Shown one piece after another: positions 38,532 to 52,302 of a DNA stretch of 64,000 nucleotides (position 1 is its first letter; the number at the start of each line of letters is the position of its first letter). Below the pieces are notes generated by a model that was not told the origin of the DNA, did not search any database, and saw only the letters and a program-made list of their open reading frames with translations. Made by a program: the position numbers and the translations under genes. The DNA is from Ecdyonurus torrentis (lineage: Eukaryota > Arthropoda > Insecta > Ephemeroptera > Heptageniidae), in assembly GCA_949318235.1 (NCBI GenBank), contig CASGGR010000048.1, positions 62,001 through 126,000 of the forward strand, given 5' to 3'.

Positions 38532-38777
38532 ATTATAAAAATCATACTTTTTACACGATTAAAACTAGTTTTGATAATTTCTCAAAAACTAAAAATGCTA
38601 CAGACATTCAATATATCTCAAAACATAGCTATTTCAATTCTGTACAAAAAAGATGTCTTGAACTTTTTTGCTCCGACGCATACTTTTTGGGTTATTGACA
38701 ATTTTAGTTTTCACTCGTCATGTAGCCAAACCTAGTCATAAAACAAAGTTTCTATTTCAAGAAACAAATATTATTGA
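38532..38777 (+). repeat. Hybrid monomer (39761-like start, 40007-like end)
   Basis: The first half has TTGATAATTTC and GACATTCAATATATC as in 39761. From AGCTATTTC onward it follows 40007, including the F-class tail and AAACAAATATT. Fusion of those two neighbours would delete one monomer and turn the 1,475-bp hexamer into the 1,229-bp pentamer seen at 37549-38777. Confidence 0.78.
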
Positions 38778-40252
38778 ATGATAAAAATCATACTTTTTAC
38801 ACGATTAAAACTAGTTTTGATGATTTCTCAAAAACTAAAAATGCTACAGACATCCAATATAACTCAAAACATAGCTTTTTTAATTGTCTACAAAAAAGAT
38901 GTCTTGAACTTTTTTCTCCGACGCATACTTTTTGGGTTATTGACAATTTTAGTTATCACTCATCATGTAGCCAAACCAAGTCATAAAACAAAGTTTCTAT
39001 TTCAAGAATTAAATGTTATTGAATTATAAAAATCATACTTTTTACACGATTAAAACTAGTTTTGATGATTTCTCAAAAACTAAAAATGCTACAGACATTC
39101 AATATATCTCAAAACATAGTTTTTTCAATTCTGTACAAAAAAGATGTCTTGAACTTTTTTGCTCCGACGCATACTTTTTGGGTTATTGACAATTTTAGTT
39201 ATCACTCATCATGTAGCCAAACCAAGACATAAAACAAAGTTTCTATTTCAAAAATTAAATGTTATTGAATGATAAAAATCATACTTTTTACACGATTAAA
39301 ACTAGTTTTGATGATTTCTCAAAAACTAAGAATGCTACAGACATTTATTTTAAATTAAAACATAGCTTTTTCAATTCTGTACAAAAAAGATGTCTTGAAC
39401 TTTTTTGCTCCGACGCATACTTTTTGGGTTATTGACAATTTTAGTTTTCACTCGTCATGTAGCCAAACCTAGTCATAAAACAAAGTTTCTATTTCAAGAA
39501 ACAAATGTTATTGAATGATAAAAATCATACTTTTTACACGATTAAAACTAGTTTTGATGATTTCTCAAAAACTAAAAATGCTACAGACATTCAATATAAC
39601 TCAAAACATAGCTTTTTTAATTGTCTACAAAAAAAATGTCTTGAACTTTATTGCTCCGACGCATACTTTTTGGGTAAATGACAATTTTAGTTATCACTCA
39701 TCATGTAGCCAAACCAAGTCATAAAACAAAGTTTCTATTTCAAGAATTAAATGTTATTGAATTATAAAAATCATACTTTTTACACGATTAAAACTAGTTT
39801 TGATAATTTCTCAAAAACTAAAAATGCTACAGACATTCAATATATCTCAAAACATAGCTTTTTCAATTCTCTACAAAAAAGATGTCTTGATCTTTTTTGC
39901 TCCGACGCATACTTTTTGGGTTATTGACAATTTTAGTTATCACTCATCATGAAGCCAAACCAAGTCATAAAACAAAGTTTCTATTTCAAGAATTAAATGT
40001 TATTGAATAATAAAAATCATACTTTTTACACGATTAAAACTAGTTTTGATGATTTCTCAAAAACTAAAAATGCTACAGACAATCAATATATCTCAAAACA
40101 TAGCTATTTCAATTCTGTACAAAAAAGATGTCTTGAACTTTTTTGCTCCGACGCATACTTTTTGGGTTATTGACAATTTTAGTTTTCACTCGTCATGTAG
40201 CCAAACCTAGTCATAAAACAAAGTTTCTATTTCAAGAAACAAATATTATTGA
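38778..40252 (+). repeat. Nested 1,475-bp hexamer, copy 1 (within the 25-mer)
   Basis: Monomers at 38778 (245-bp class), 39023, 39269, 39515, 39761 and 40007. This is again a 2-9-10-11 start, as in the left-end hexamers, followed by two locally derived types. Its duplicate within the second 25-mer lies at 44925-46399. Confidence 0.87.
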
Positions 40253-41727
40253 ATGATAAAAATCATACTTTTTACACGATTAAAACTAGTTTTGATGATT
40301 TCTCAAAAACTAAAAATGCTACAGACATCCAATATAACTCAAAACATAGCTTTTTTAATTGTCTACAAAAAAGATGTGTTGAACTTTTTTCTCCGACGCA
40401 TACTTTTTGGGTTATTGACAATTTTAGTTATCACTCATCATGTAGCCAAACCAAGTCATAAAACAAAGTTTCTATTTCAAGAATTAAATGTTATTGAATT
40501 ATAAAAATCATACTTTTTACACGATTAAAACTAGTTTTGATGATTTCTCAAAAACTAAAAATGCTACAGACATTCAATATATCTCAAAACATAGTTTTTT
40601 CAATTCTGTACAAAAAAGATGTCTTGAACTTTTTTGCTCCGACGCATACTTTTTGGGTTATTGACAATTTTAGTTATCACTCATCATGTAGCCAAACCAA
40701 GACATAAAACAAAGTTTCTATTTCAAAAATTAAATGTTATTGAATGATAAAAATCATACTTTTTACACGATTAAAACTAGTTTTGATGATTTCTCAAAAA
40801 CTAAGAATGCTACAGACATTTATTTTAACTTAAAACATAGCTTTTTCAATTCTGTACAAAAAAGATGTCTTGAACTTTTTTGCTCCGACGCATACTTTTT
40901 GGGTTATTGACAATTTTAGTTTTCACTCGTCATGTAGCCAAACCTAGTCATAAAACAAAGTTTCTATTTCAAGAAACAAATGTTATTGAATGATAAAAAT
41001 CATACTTTTTACACGATTAAAACTAGTTTTGATGATTTCTCAAAAACTAAAAATGCTACAGACATTCAATATAACTCAAAACATAGCTTTTTTAATTGTC
41101 TACAAAAAAAATGTCTTGAACTTTATTGCTCCGACGCATACTTTTTGGGTAAATGACAATTTTAGTTATCACTCATCATGTAGCCAAACCAAGTCATAAA
41201 ACAAAGTTTCTATTTCAAGAATTAAATGTTATTGAATTATAAAAATCATACTTTTTACACGATTAAAACTAGTTTTGATAATTTCTCAAAAACTAAAAAT
41301 GCTACAGACATTCAATATATCTCAAAACATAGCTTTTTCAATTCTCTACAAAAAAGATGTCTTGATCTTTTTTGCTCCGACGCATACTTTTTGGGTTATT
41401 GACAATTTTAGTTATCACTCATCATGAAGCCAAACCAAGTCATAAAACAAAGTTTCTATTTCAAGAATTAAATGTTATTGAATAATAAAAATCATACTTT
41501 TTACACGATTAAAACTAGTTTTGATGATTTCTCAAAAACTAAGAATGCTACAGACATCTTTTTTAACTCAAAACATAGCTTTTTCATTTCTGTACAAAAA
41601 AGATGTCTTGAACTTTTTTGCTCCGACGCATACTTTTTGGGTTATTGACAATTTTAGTTTTCACTCGTCATGTAGCCAAACCTAGTCATAAAACAAAGTT
41701 TCTATTTCAGGAACCAAATGTTATTGA
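40253..41727 (+). repeat. Nested 1,475-bp hexamer, copy 2 (within the 25-mer)
   Basis: Monomers at 40253 (245-bp class with GATGTGTTGAAC), 40498, 40744, 40990, 41236 and 41482. The first five follow 38778-40006. The last is a type 4 relative (ATCTTTTTTAACTC, tail TTTCAGGAACC) in place of the GACAATCAATATATC type. Its duplicate lies at 46400-47874. Confidence 0.86.
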
Positions 41728-42465
41728 ATGATAAAAATCATACTTTTTACACGATTAAAACTAGTTTTGATGATTTCTCAAAAACTAAAAATGCTACAGA
41801 CATCCAATATAACTCAAAACATAGCTTTTTTAATTGTCTACAAAAAAGATGTCTTGAACTTTTTTGCTCCGACGCATACTTTTTGGGTTATTGACAATTT
41901 TAGTTATCACTCATCATGTAGCCAAAGCAAGTCATAATACAAAGTTTCAATTTCAAGTCTTAAATGTTATTGAATTATAAAAATCATACTTTTTACACGA
42001 TTAAAACTAGTTTTGATGATTTCTCAAAAACTAAAAATGCTACAGACATTCAATATATCTCAAAACATAGCTTTTTCAATTCTGTACGAAAAAGATGTCT
42101 TGAACTTTTTTGCTCCGACGCATACTTTTTGGGTTATTGACAATTTTAGTTTTCACTCGTCATGTAGCCAAACCTAGTCATAAAACAAAGTTTCTATTTC
42201 AAAAAACAAATGTTATTGAATGATAAAAATCATACTTTTTACACGATTAAAACTAGTTTTGATGATTTCTCAAAAACTAAAAATGCTACAGACATCCAAT
42301 ATAACTCAAAACATAGCTTTTTTAATTGTCTACAAAAAAGATGTCTTGAACTTTATTGCTCCGACGCATACTTTTTGGGTTATTGACAATTTTAGTTTTC
42401 ACTCGTCATGTAGCCAAACCTAGTCATAAAACAAAGTTTCTATTTCAGGAACCAAATGTTATTGA
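41728..42465 (+). repeat. 738-bp trimer, copy 1 (within the 25-mer)
   Basis: Monomers at 41728 (AGCAAGTCATAATAC), 41974 (GTACGAAAAAG) and 42220. The third is hybrid: it starts like 42958 (TTATTGCTCCG) but ends like 41482 (F class, TTTCAGGAACC), exactly what a crossover between those two monomers would leave at the junction. Repeated at 47875-48612. Confidence 0.86.
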
Positions 42466-43203
42466 ATGATAAAAATCATACTTTTTACACGATTAAAACT
42501 AGTTTTGATGATTTCTCAAAAACTAAAAATGCTACAGACATCCAATATAACTCAAAACATAGCTTTTTTAATTGTCTACAAAAAAGATGTCTTGAACTTT
42601 TTTGCTCCGACGCATACTTTTTGGGTTATTGACAATTTTAGTTATCACTCATCATGTAGCCAAAGCAAGTCATAATACAAAGTTTCAATTTCAAGACTTA
42701 AATGTTATTGAATTATAAAAATCATACTTTTTACACGATTAAAACTAGTTTTGATGATTTCTCAAAAACTAAAAATGCTACAGACATTCAATATATCTCA
42801 AAACATAGCTTTTTCAATTCTGTACGAAAAAGATGTCTTGAACTTTTTTGCTCCGACGCATACTTTTTGGGTTATTGACAATTTTAGTTTTCACTCGTCA
42901 TGTAGCCAAACCTAGTCATAAAACAAAGTTTCTATTTCAAAAAACAAATGTTATTGAATGATAAAAATCATACTTTTTACACGATTAAAACTAGTTTTGA
43001 TGATTTCTCAAAAACTAAAAATGCTACAGACATCCAATATAACTCAAAACATAGCTTTTTTAATTGTCTACAAAAAAGATGTCTTGAACTTTATTGCTCC
43101 GACGCATACTTTTTGGGTTATTGACAATTTTAGTTATCACTCATCATGTAGCCAAACCAAGTCATAAAACAAAGTTTCTATTTCAAGAACCAAATGTTAT
43201 TGA
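42466..43203 (+). repeat. 738-bp trimer, copy 2 (within the 25-mer)
   Basis: Monomers at 42466, 42712 and 42958. Identical in type order to the previous trimer. The tail of the first differs by one base (CAAGACTTAAATG versus CAAGTCTTAAATG). Repeated at 48613-49350. Confidence 0.86.
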
Positions 43204-43449
43204 ATAATAAAAATTATACTTTTTACACGATTAAAACTAGTTTTGATGATTTCTCAAAAACTAAGAATGCTAGAGACATCCAACTTAATTCAAAACATAG
43301 CTTTTTTAATTCTCTACAAAAAAGATGTCTTGAACTTTTTTGCTCCGACGCACACTTTTTGGGTTATTGACAATTTTAGTTTTTACTCATCATGTAGCCA
43401 AACCAAGTCATAAAACAAAGTTTCTATTTGAAGAACCAAATGTTATTGA

Positions 43450-43695
43450 ATGATAAAAATCATACTTTTTACACGATTAAAACTAGTTTTGATGATTTCT
43501 CAAAAACTAAGAATGCTACAGACATCTATTTTAACTCAAAACATAGCTTTTTCAATTCTGTACGAAAAAGATGTCTTGAACTTTTTTGCTCCGACGCATA
43601 CTTTTTGGGTTATTGACAATTTTAGTTTTCACTCGTCATGTAGCCAAACCTAGTCATAAAACAAAGTTTCTATTTCAAGAAACAAATATTATTGA
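43450..43695 (+). repeat. Hybrid monomer at the 25-mer duplication junction
   Basis: It begins as its duplicate at 49597 (ATCTATTTTAACTC, GTACGAAAAAG) but ends AAGAAACAAATATTATTG like 37303, the monomer that precedes copy 1. The crossover therefore fell in the shared stretch between GTACGAAAAAG and the tail. This is direct sequence evidence for unequal exchange in monomer register. Confidence 0.82.
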
Positions 43696-46600
43696 ATGAT
43701 AAAAATCATACTTTTTACACGATTAAAACTAGTTTTGATGATTTCTCAAAAACTAAAAATGCTACAGACATCCAATATAACTCAAAACATAGCTTTTTTA
43801 ATTGTCTACAAAAAAGATGTCTTGAACTTTTTTCTCCGACGCATACTTTTTGGGTTATTGACAATTTTAGTTATCACTCATCATGTAGCCAAACCAAGTC
43901 ATAAAACAAAGTTTCTATTTCAAGAATTAAATGTTATTGAATTATAAAAATCATACTTTTTACACGATTAAAACTAGTTTTGATGATTTCTCAAAAACTA
44001 AAAATGCTACAGACATTCAATATATCTCAAAACATAGTTTTTTCAATTCTGTACAAAAAAGATGTCTTGAACTTTTTTGCTCCGACGCATACTTTTTGGG
44101 TTATTGACAATTTTAGTTATCACTCATCATGTAGCCAAACCAAGACATAAAACAAAGTTTCTATTTCAAAAATTAAATGTTATTGAATGATAAAAATCAT
44201 ACTTTTTACACGATTAAAACTAGTTTTGATGATTTCTCAAAAACTAAGAATGCTACAGACATTTATTTTAAATTAAAACATAGCTTTTTCAATTCTGTAC
44301 AAAAAAGATGTCTTGAACTTTTTTGCTCCGACGCATACTTTTTGGGTTATTGACAATTTTAGTTTTCACTCGTCATGTAGCCAAACCTAGTCATAAAACA
44401 AAGTTTCTATTTCAAGAAACAAATGTTATTGAATGATAAAAATCATACTTTTTACACGATTAAAACTAGTTTTGATGATTTCTCAAAAACTAAAAATGCT
44501 ACAGACATTCAATATAACTCAAAACATAGCTTTTTTAATTGTCTACAAAAAAAATGTCTTGAACTTTATTGCTCCGACGCATACTTTTTGGGTAAATGAC
44601 AATTTTAGTTATCACTCATCATGTAGCCAAACCAAGTCATAAAACAAAGTTTCTATTTCAAGAATTAAATGTTATTGAATTATAAAAATCATACTTTTTA
44701 CACGATTAAAACTAGTTTTGATAATTTCTCAAAAACTAAAAATGCTACAGACATTCAATATATCTCAAAACATAGCTATTTCAATTCTGTACAAAAAAGA
44801 TGTCTTGAACTTTTTTGCTCCGACGCATACTTTTTGGGTTATTGACAATTTTAGTTTTCACTCGTCATGTAGCCAAACCTAGTCATAAAACAAAGTTTCT
44901 ATTTCAAGAAACAAATATTATTGAATGATAAAAATCATACTTTTTACACGATTAAAACTAGTTTTGATGATTTCTCAAAAACTAAAAATGCTACAGACAT
45001 CCAATATAACTCAAAACATAGCTTTTTTAATTGTCTACAAAAAAGATGTCTTGAACTTTTTTCTCCGACGCATACTTTTTGGGTTATTGACAATTTTAGT
45101 TATCACTCATCATGTAGCCAAACCAAGTCATAAAACAAAGTTTCTATTTCAAGAATTAAATGTTATTGAATTATAAAAATCATACTTTTTACACGATTAA
45201 AACTAGTTTTGATGATTTCTCAAAAACTAAAAATGCTACAGACATTCAATATATCTCAAAACATAGTTTTTTCAATTCTGTACAAAAAAGATGTCTTGAA
45301 CTTTTTTGCTCCGACGCATACTTTTTGGGTTATTGACAATTTTAGTTATCACTCATCATGTAGCCAAACCAAGACATAAAACAAAGTTTCTATTTCAAAA
45401 ATTAAATGTTATTGAATGATAAAAATCATACTTTTTACACGATTAAAACTAGTTTTGATGATTTCTCAAAAACTAAGAATGCTACAGACATTTATTTTAA
45501 ATTAAAACATAGCTTTTTCAATTCTGTACAAAAAAGATGTCTTGAACTTTTTTGCTCCGACGCATACTTTTTGGGTTATTGACAATTTTAGTTTTCACTC
45601 GTCATGTAGCCAAACCTAGTCATAAAACAAAGTTTCTATTTCAAGAAACAAATGTTATTGAATGATAAAAATCATACTTTTTACACGATTAAAACTAGTT
45701 TTGATGATTTCTCAAAAACTAAAAATGCTACAGACATTCAATATAACTCAAAACATAGCTTTTTTAATTGTCTACAAAAAAAATGTCTTGAACTTTATTG
45801 CTCCGACGCATACTTTTTGGGTAAATGACAATTTTAGTTATCACTCATCATGTAGCCAAACCAAGTCATAAAACAAAGTTTCTATTTCAAGAATTAAATG
45901 TTATTGAATTATAAAAATCATACTTTTTACACGATTAAAACTAGTTTTGATAATTTCTCAAAAACTAAAAATGCTACAGACATTCAATATATCTCAAAAC
46001 ATAGCTTTTTCAATTCTCTACAAAAAAGATGTCTTGATCTTTTTTGCTCCGACGCATACTTTTTGGGTTATTGACAATTTTAGTTATCACTCATCATGAA
46101 GCCAAACCAAGTCATAAAACAAAGTTTCTATTTCAAGAATTAAATGTTATTGAATAATAAAAATCATACTTTTTACACGATTAAAACTAGTTTTGATGAT
46201 TTCTCAAAAACTAAAAATGCTACAGACAATCAATATATCTCAAAACATAGCTATTTCAATTCTGTACAAAAAAGATGTCTTGAACTTTTTTGCTCCGACG
46301 CATACTTTTTGGGTTATTGACAATTTTAGTTTTCACTCGTCATGTAGCCAAACCTAGTCATAAAACAAAGTTTCTATTTCAAGAAACAAATATTATTGAA
46401 TGATAAAAATCATACTTTTTACACGATTAAAACTAGTTTTGATGATTTCTCAAAAACTAAAAATGCTACAGACATCCAATATAACTCAAAACATAGCTTT
46501 TTTAATTGTCTACAAAAAAGATGTGTTGAACTTTTTTCTCCGACGCATACTTTTTGGGTTATTGACAATTTTAGTTATCACTCATCATGTAGCCAAACCA

Positions 46601-49600
46601 AGTCATAAAACAAAGTTTCTATTTCAAGAATTAAATGTTATTGAATTATAAAAATCATACTTTTTACACGATTAAAACTAGTTTTGATGATTTCTCAAAA
46701 ACTAAAAATGCTACAGACATTCAATATATCTCAAAACATAGTTTTTTCAATTCTGTACAAAAAAGATGTCTTGAACTTTTTTGCTCCGACGCATACTTTT
46801 TGGGTTATTGACAATTTTAGTTATCACTCATCATGTAGCCAAACCAAGACATAAAACAAAGTTTCTATTTCAAAAATTAAATGTTATTGAATGATAAAAA
46901 TCATACTTTTTACACGATTAAAACTAGTTTTGATGATTTCTCAAAAACTAAGAATGCTACAGACATTTATTTTAACTTAAAACATAGCTTTTTCAATTCT
47001 GTACAAAAAAGATGTCTTGAACTTTTTTGCTCCGACGCATACTTTTTGGGTTATTGACAATTTTAGTTTTCACTCGTCATGTAGCCAAACCTAGTCATAA
47101 AACAAAGTTTCTATTTCAAGAAACAAATGTTATTGAATGATAAAAATCATACTTTTTACACGATTAAAACTAGTTTTGATGATTTCTCAAAAACTAAAAA
47201 TGCTACAGACATTCAATATAACTCAAAACATAGCTTTTTTAATTGTCTACAAAAAAAATGTCTTGAACTTTATTGCTCCGACGCATACTTTTTGGGTAAA
47301 TGACAATTTTAGTTATCACTCATCATGTAGCCAAACCAAGTCATAAAACAAAGTTTCTATTTCAAGAATTAAATGTTATTGAATTATAAAAATCATACTT
47401 TTTACACGATTAAAACTAGTTTTGATAATTTCTCAAAAACTAAAAATGCTACAGACATTCAATATATCTCAAAACATAGCTTTTTCAATTCTCTACAAAA
47501 AAGATGTCTTGATCTTTTTTGCTCCGACGCATACTTTTTGGGTTATTGACAATTTTAGTTATCACTCATCATGAAGCCAAACCAAGTCATAAAACAAAGT
47601 TTCTATTTCAAGAATTAAATGTTATTGAATAATAAAAATCATACTTTTTACACGATTAAAACTAGTTTTGATGATTTCTCAAAAACTAAGAATGCTACAG
47701 ACATCTTTTTTAACTCAAAACATAGCTTTTTCATTTCTGTACAAAAAAGATGTCTTGAACTTTTTTGCTCCGACGCATACTTTTTGGGTTATTGACAATT
47801 TTAGTTTTCACTCGTCATGTAGCCAAACCTAGTCATAAAACAAAGTTTCTATTTCAGGAACCAAATGTTATTGAATGATAAAAATCATACTTTTTACACG
47901 ATTAAAACTAGTTTTGATGATTTCTCAAAAACTAAAAATGCTACAGACATCCAATATAACTCAAAACATAGCTTTTTTAATTGTCTACAAAAAAGATGTC
48001 TTGAACTTTTTTGCTCCGACGCATACTTTTTGGGTTATTGACAATTTTAGTTATCACTCATCATGTAGCCAAAGCAAGTCATAATACAAAGTTTCAATTT
48101 CAAGTCTTAAATGTTATTGAATTATAAAAATCATACTTTTTACACGATTAAAACTAGTTTTGATGATTTCTCAAAAACTAAAAATGCTACAGACATTCAA
48201 TATATCTCAAAACATAGCTTTTTCAATTCTGTACGAAAAAGATGTCTTGAACTTTTTTGCTCCGACGCATACTTTTTGGGTTATTGACAATTTTAGTTTT
48301 CACTCGTCATGTAGCCAAACCTAGTCATAAAACAAAGTTTCTATTTCAAAAAACAAATGTTATTGAATGATAAAAATCATACTTTTTACACGATTAAAAC
48401 TAGTTTTGATGATTTCTCAAAAACTAAAAATGCTACAGACATCCAATATAACTCAAAACATAGCTTTTTTAATTGTCTACAAAAAAGATGTCTTGAACTT
48501 TATTGCTCCGACGCATACTTTTTGGGTTATTGACAATTTTAGTTTTCACTCGTCATGTAGCCAAACCTAGTCATAAAACAAAGTTTCTATTTCAGGAACC
48601 AAATGTTATTGAATGATAAAAATCATACTTTTTACACGATTAAAACTAGTTTTGATGATTTCTCAAAAACTAAAAATGCTACAGACATCCAATATAACTC
48701 AAAACATAGCTTTTTTAATTGTCTACAAAAAAGATGTCTTGAACTTTTTTGCTCCGACGCATACTTTTTGGGTTATTGACAATTTTAGTTATCACTCATC
48801 ATGTAGCCAAAGCAAGTCATAATACAAAGTTTCAATTTCAAGACTTAAATGTTATTGAATTATAAAAATCATACTTTTTACACGATTAAAACTAGTTTTG
48901 ATGATTTCTCAAAAACTAAAAATGCTACAGACATTCAATATATCTCAAAACATAGCTTTTTCAATTCTGTACGAAAAAGATGTCTTGAACTTTTTTGCTC
49001 CGACGCATACTTTTTGGGTTATTGACAATTTTAGTTTTCACTCGTCATGTAGCCAAACCTAGTCATAAAACAAAGTTTCTATTTCAAAAAACAAATGTTA
49101 TTGAATGATAAAAATCATACTTTTTACACGATTAAAACTAGTTTTGATGATTTCTCAAAAACTAAAAATGCTACAGACATCCAATATAACTCAAAACATA
49201 GCTTTTTTAATTGTCTACAAAAAAGATGTCTTGAACTTTATTGCTCCGACGCATACTTTTTGGGTTATTGACAATTTTAGTTATCACTCATCATGTAGCC
49301 AAACCAAGTCATAAAACAAAGTTTCTATTTCAAGAACCAAATGTTATTGAATAATAAAAATTATACTTTTTACACGATTAAAACTAGTTTTGATGATTTC
49401 TCAAAAACTAAGAATGCTAGAGACATCCAACTTAATTCAAAACATAGCTTTTTTAATTCTCTACAAAAAAGATGTCTTGAACTTTTTTGCTCCGACGCAC
49501 ACTTTTTGGGTTATTGACAATTTTAGTTTTTACTCATCATGTAGCCAAACCAAGTCATAAAACAAAGTTTCTATTTGAAGAACCAAATGTTATTGAATGA

Positions 49601-49842
49601 TAAAAATCATACTTTTTACACGATTAAAACTAGTTTTGATGATTTCTCAAAAACTAAGAATGCTACAGACATCTATTTTAACTCAAAACATAGCTTTTTC
49701 AATTCTGTACGAAAAAGATGTCTTGAACTTTTTTGCTCCGACGCATACTTTTTGGGTTATTGACAATTTTAGTTTTCACTCGTCATGTAGCCAAACCTAG
49801 TCATAAAACAAAGTTTCTATTTCAAGAATTAAATGTTATTGA
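43696..49842 (+). repeat. 6,147-bp 25-mer tandem duplication, copy 2
   Basis: Monomers at 43696, 43941, 44187, 44433, 44679, 44925, 45170, 45416, 45662, 45908, 46154, 46400, 46645, 46891, 47137, 47383, 47629, 47875, 48121, 48367, 48613, 48859, 49105, 49351 and 49597. All private markers listed for copy 1 are present at the +6,147 offset and I noticed no substitution. Only the tail of the last monomer differs: AAGAATTAAATG here, AAGAAACAAATATT in copy 1, where it joins the start of copy 2. Confidence 0.93.
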
Positions 49843-50334
49843 ATTATAAAAATCATACTTTTTACACGATTAAAACTAGTTTTGATGATTTCTCAAAAAC
49901 TAAAAACGCTACAGACATTCAATATATCTCAAAACATAGCTTTTTCAATTCTCTACAAAAAAGATGTCTTGAACTTTTTTGCTCCGACGCATACTTTTTA
50001 GGTTATTGACAATTTTAGTTATCACTCATCATGAAGCCAAACCAAGTCATAAAACAAAGTTTCTATTTCAAGAATTAAATGTTATTGAATGATAAAAATC
50101 ATACTTTTTACACGATTAAAACTAGTTTTGATGATTTCTCAAAAACTAAGAATGCTACAGACATCTTTTTTAACTCAAAACATAGCTTTTTCATTTCTGT
50201 ACAAAAAAGATGTCTTGAACTTTTTTGCTCCGACGCATACTTTTTGGGTTATTGACAATTTTAGTTTTCACTCGTCATGTAGCCAAACCTAGTCATAAAA
50301 CAAAGTTTCTATTTCAAGAACCAAATGTTATTGA

Positions 50335-51072
50335 ATGATAAAAATCATACTTTTTACACGATTAAAACTAGTTTTAATGATTTCTCAAAAACTAGAAATG
50401 CTACAGACATCCAATATAACTCAAAACATAGCTTTTTTAATTGTCTACAAAAAAGATGTCTTGAACTTTTTTGCTCCGACGCATACTTTTTGGGTTATTG
50501 ACAATTTTAGTTATCACTCATCATGTAGCCAAAGCAAGTCATAATACAAAGTTTCAATTTCAAGAATTAAATGTTATTGAATTATAAAAATCATACTTTT
50601 TACACGATTAAAACTAGTTTTGATGATTTCTCAAAAACTAAAAATGCTACAGACATTCAATATATCTCAAAACATAGCTTTTTCAATTCTGTACGAAAAA
50701 GATGTCTTGAACTTTTTTGCTCCGACGCATACTTTTTGGGTTATTGACAATTTTAGTTTTCACTCGTCATGTAGCCAAACATAGTCATAAAACAAAGTTT
50801 CTATTTCAAAAAACAAATGTTATTGAATGATAAAAATCATACTTTTTACACGATTAAAACTAGTTTTGATGATTTCTCAAAAACTAAAAATGCTACAGAC
50901 ATCCAATATAACTCAAAACATAGCTTTTTTAATTGTCTACAAAAAAGATGTCTTGAACTTTATTGCTCCGACGCATACTTTTTGGGTTATTGACAATTTT
51001 AGTTTTCACTCGTCATGTAGCCAAACCTAGTCATAAAACAAAGTTTCTATTTCAAGAACCAAATGTTATTGA
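50335..51072 (+). repeat. 738-bp trimer with AACTAGAAATGC, copy 1
   Basis: Monomers at 50335, 50581 and 50827. The third is hybrid, starting like 51565 (TTATTGCTCCG) and ending like 50089 (F class, CAAGAACC). The arrangement matches the trimer at 41728 and would arise by the same type of exchange. 50581 has a private CCAAACATAGTC. Confidence 0.85.
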
Positions 51073-51810
51073 ATGATAAAAATCATACTTTTTACACGAT
51101 TAAAACTAGTTTTAATGATTTCTCAAAAACTAGAAATGCTACAGACATCCAATATAACTCAAAACATAGCTTTTTTAATTGTCTACAAAAAAGATGTCTT
51201 GAACTTTTTTGCTCCGACGCATACTTTTTGGGTTATTGACAATTTTAGTTATCACTCATCATGTAGCCAAAGCAAGTCATAATACAAAGTTTCAATTTCA
51301 AGAATTAAATGTTATTGAATTATAAAAATCATACTTTTTACACGATTAAAACTAGTTTTGATGATTTCTCAAAAACTAAAAATGCTACAGACATTCAATA
51401 TATCTCAAAACATAGCTTTTTCAATTCTGTACGAAAAAGATGTCTTGAACTTTTTTGCTCCGACGCATACTTTTTGGGTTATTGACAATTTTAGTTTTCA
51501 CTCGTCATGTAGCCAAACCTAGTCATAAAACAAAGTTTCTATTTCAAAAAACAAATGTTATTGAATGATAAAAATCATACTTTTTACACGATTAAAACTA
51601 GTTTTGATGATTTCTCAAAAACTAAAAATGCTACAGACATCCAATATAACTCAAAACATAGCTTTTTTAATTGTCTACAAAAAAGATGTCTTGAACTTTA
51701 TTGCTCCGACGCATACTTTTTGGGTTATTGACAATTTTAGTTATCACTCATCATGTAGCCAAACCAAGTCATAAAACAAAGTTTCTATTTCAAGAACCAA
51801 ATGTTATTGA
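51073..51810 (+). repeat. 738-bp trimer with AACTAGAAATGC, copy 2
   Basis: Monomers at 51073, 51319 and 51565. Only one copy of this trimer is present in the downstream unit (54270-55007), so the duplication is specific to the upstream unit or was lost downstream. Confidence 0.85.
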
Positions 51811-52302
51811 ATAATAAAAATTATACTTTTTACACGATTAAAACTAGTTTTGATGATTTCTCAAAAACTAAGAATGCTAGAGACATCCAACTTAATTCAA
51901 AACAAAGCTTTTTCAATTCTCTACAAAAAAGATGTCTTGAACTTTTTTGCTCCGACGCACACTTTTTGGGTTATTGACAATTTTAGTTTTTACTCATCAT
52001 GTAGCCAAACCAAGTCATAAAACAAAGTTTCTATTTCAAGAACCAAATGTTATTGAATGATAAAAATCATACTTTTTACACGATTAAAACTAGTTTTGAT
52101 GATTTCTCAAAAACTAAGAATGCTACAGACATTTATTTTGACTCAAAACATAGTTTTTTCAATTCTGTACGAAAAAGATGTCTTGAACTTTTTTGCTCCG
52201 ACGCATACTTTTTGGGTTATTGACAGTTTTAGTTTTCACTCGTCATGTAGCCAAACCTAGTCATAAAACAAAGTTTCTATTTCAAAAAACAAATGTTATT
52301 GA

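Larger units (their letters stand above)
37549..43695 (+). repeat. 6,147-bp 25-mer tandem duplication, copy 1
   Basis: Monomers at 37549, 37794, 38040, 38286, 38532, 38778, 39023, 39269, 39515, 39761, 40007, 40253, 40498, 40744, 40990, 41236, 41482, 41728, 41974, 42220, 42466, 42712, 42958, 43204 and 43450. Private markers include CATAGTTTTTTCAATTC, TTTTAAATTAAAAC, TTGATAATTTC, CTTGATCTTTTTTG, GATGTGTTGAAC, TTTCAGGAACC, CAAGTCTTAAATG, CAAGACTTAAATG and TATTTGAAGAACC. All recur 6,147 bases downstream. Confidence 0.93.
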
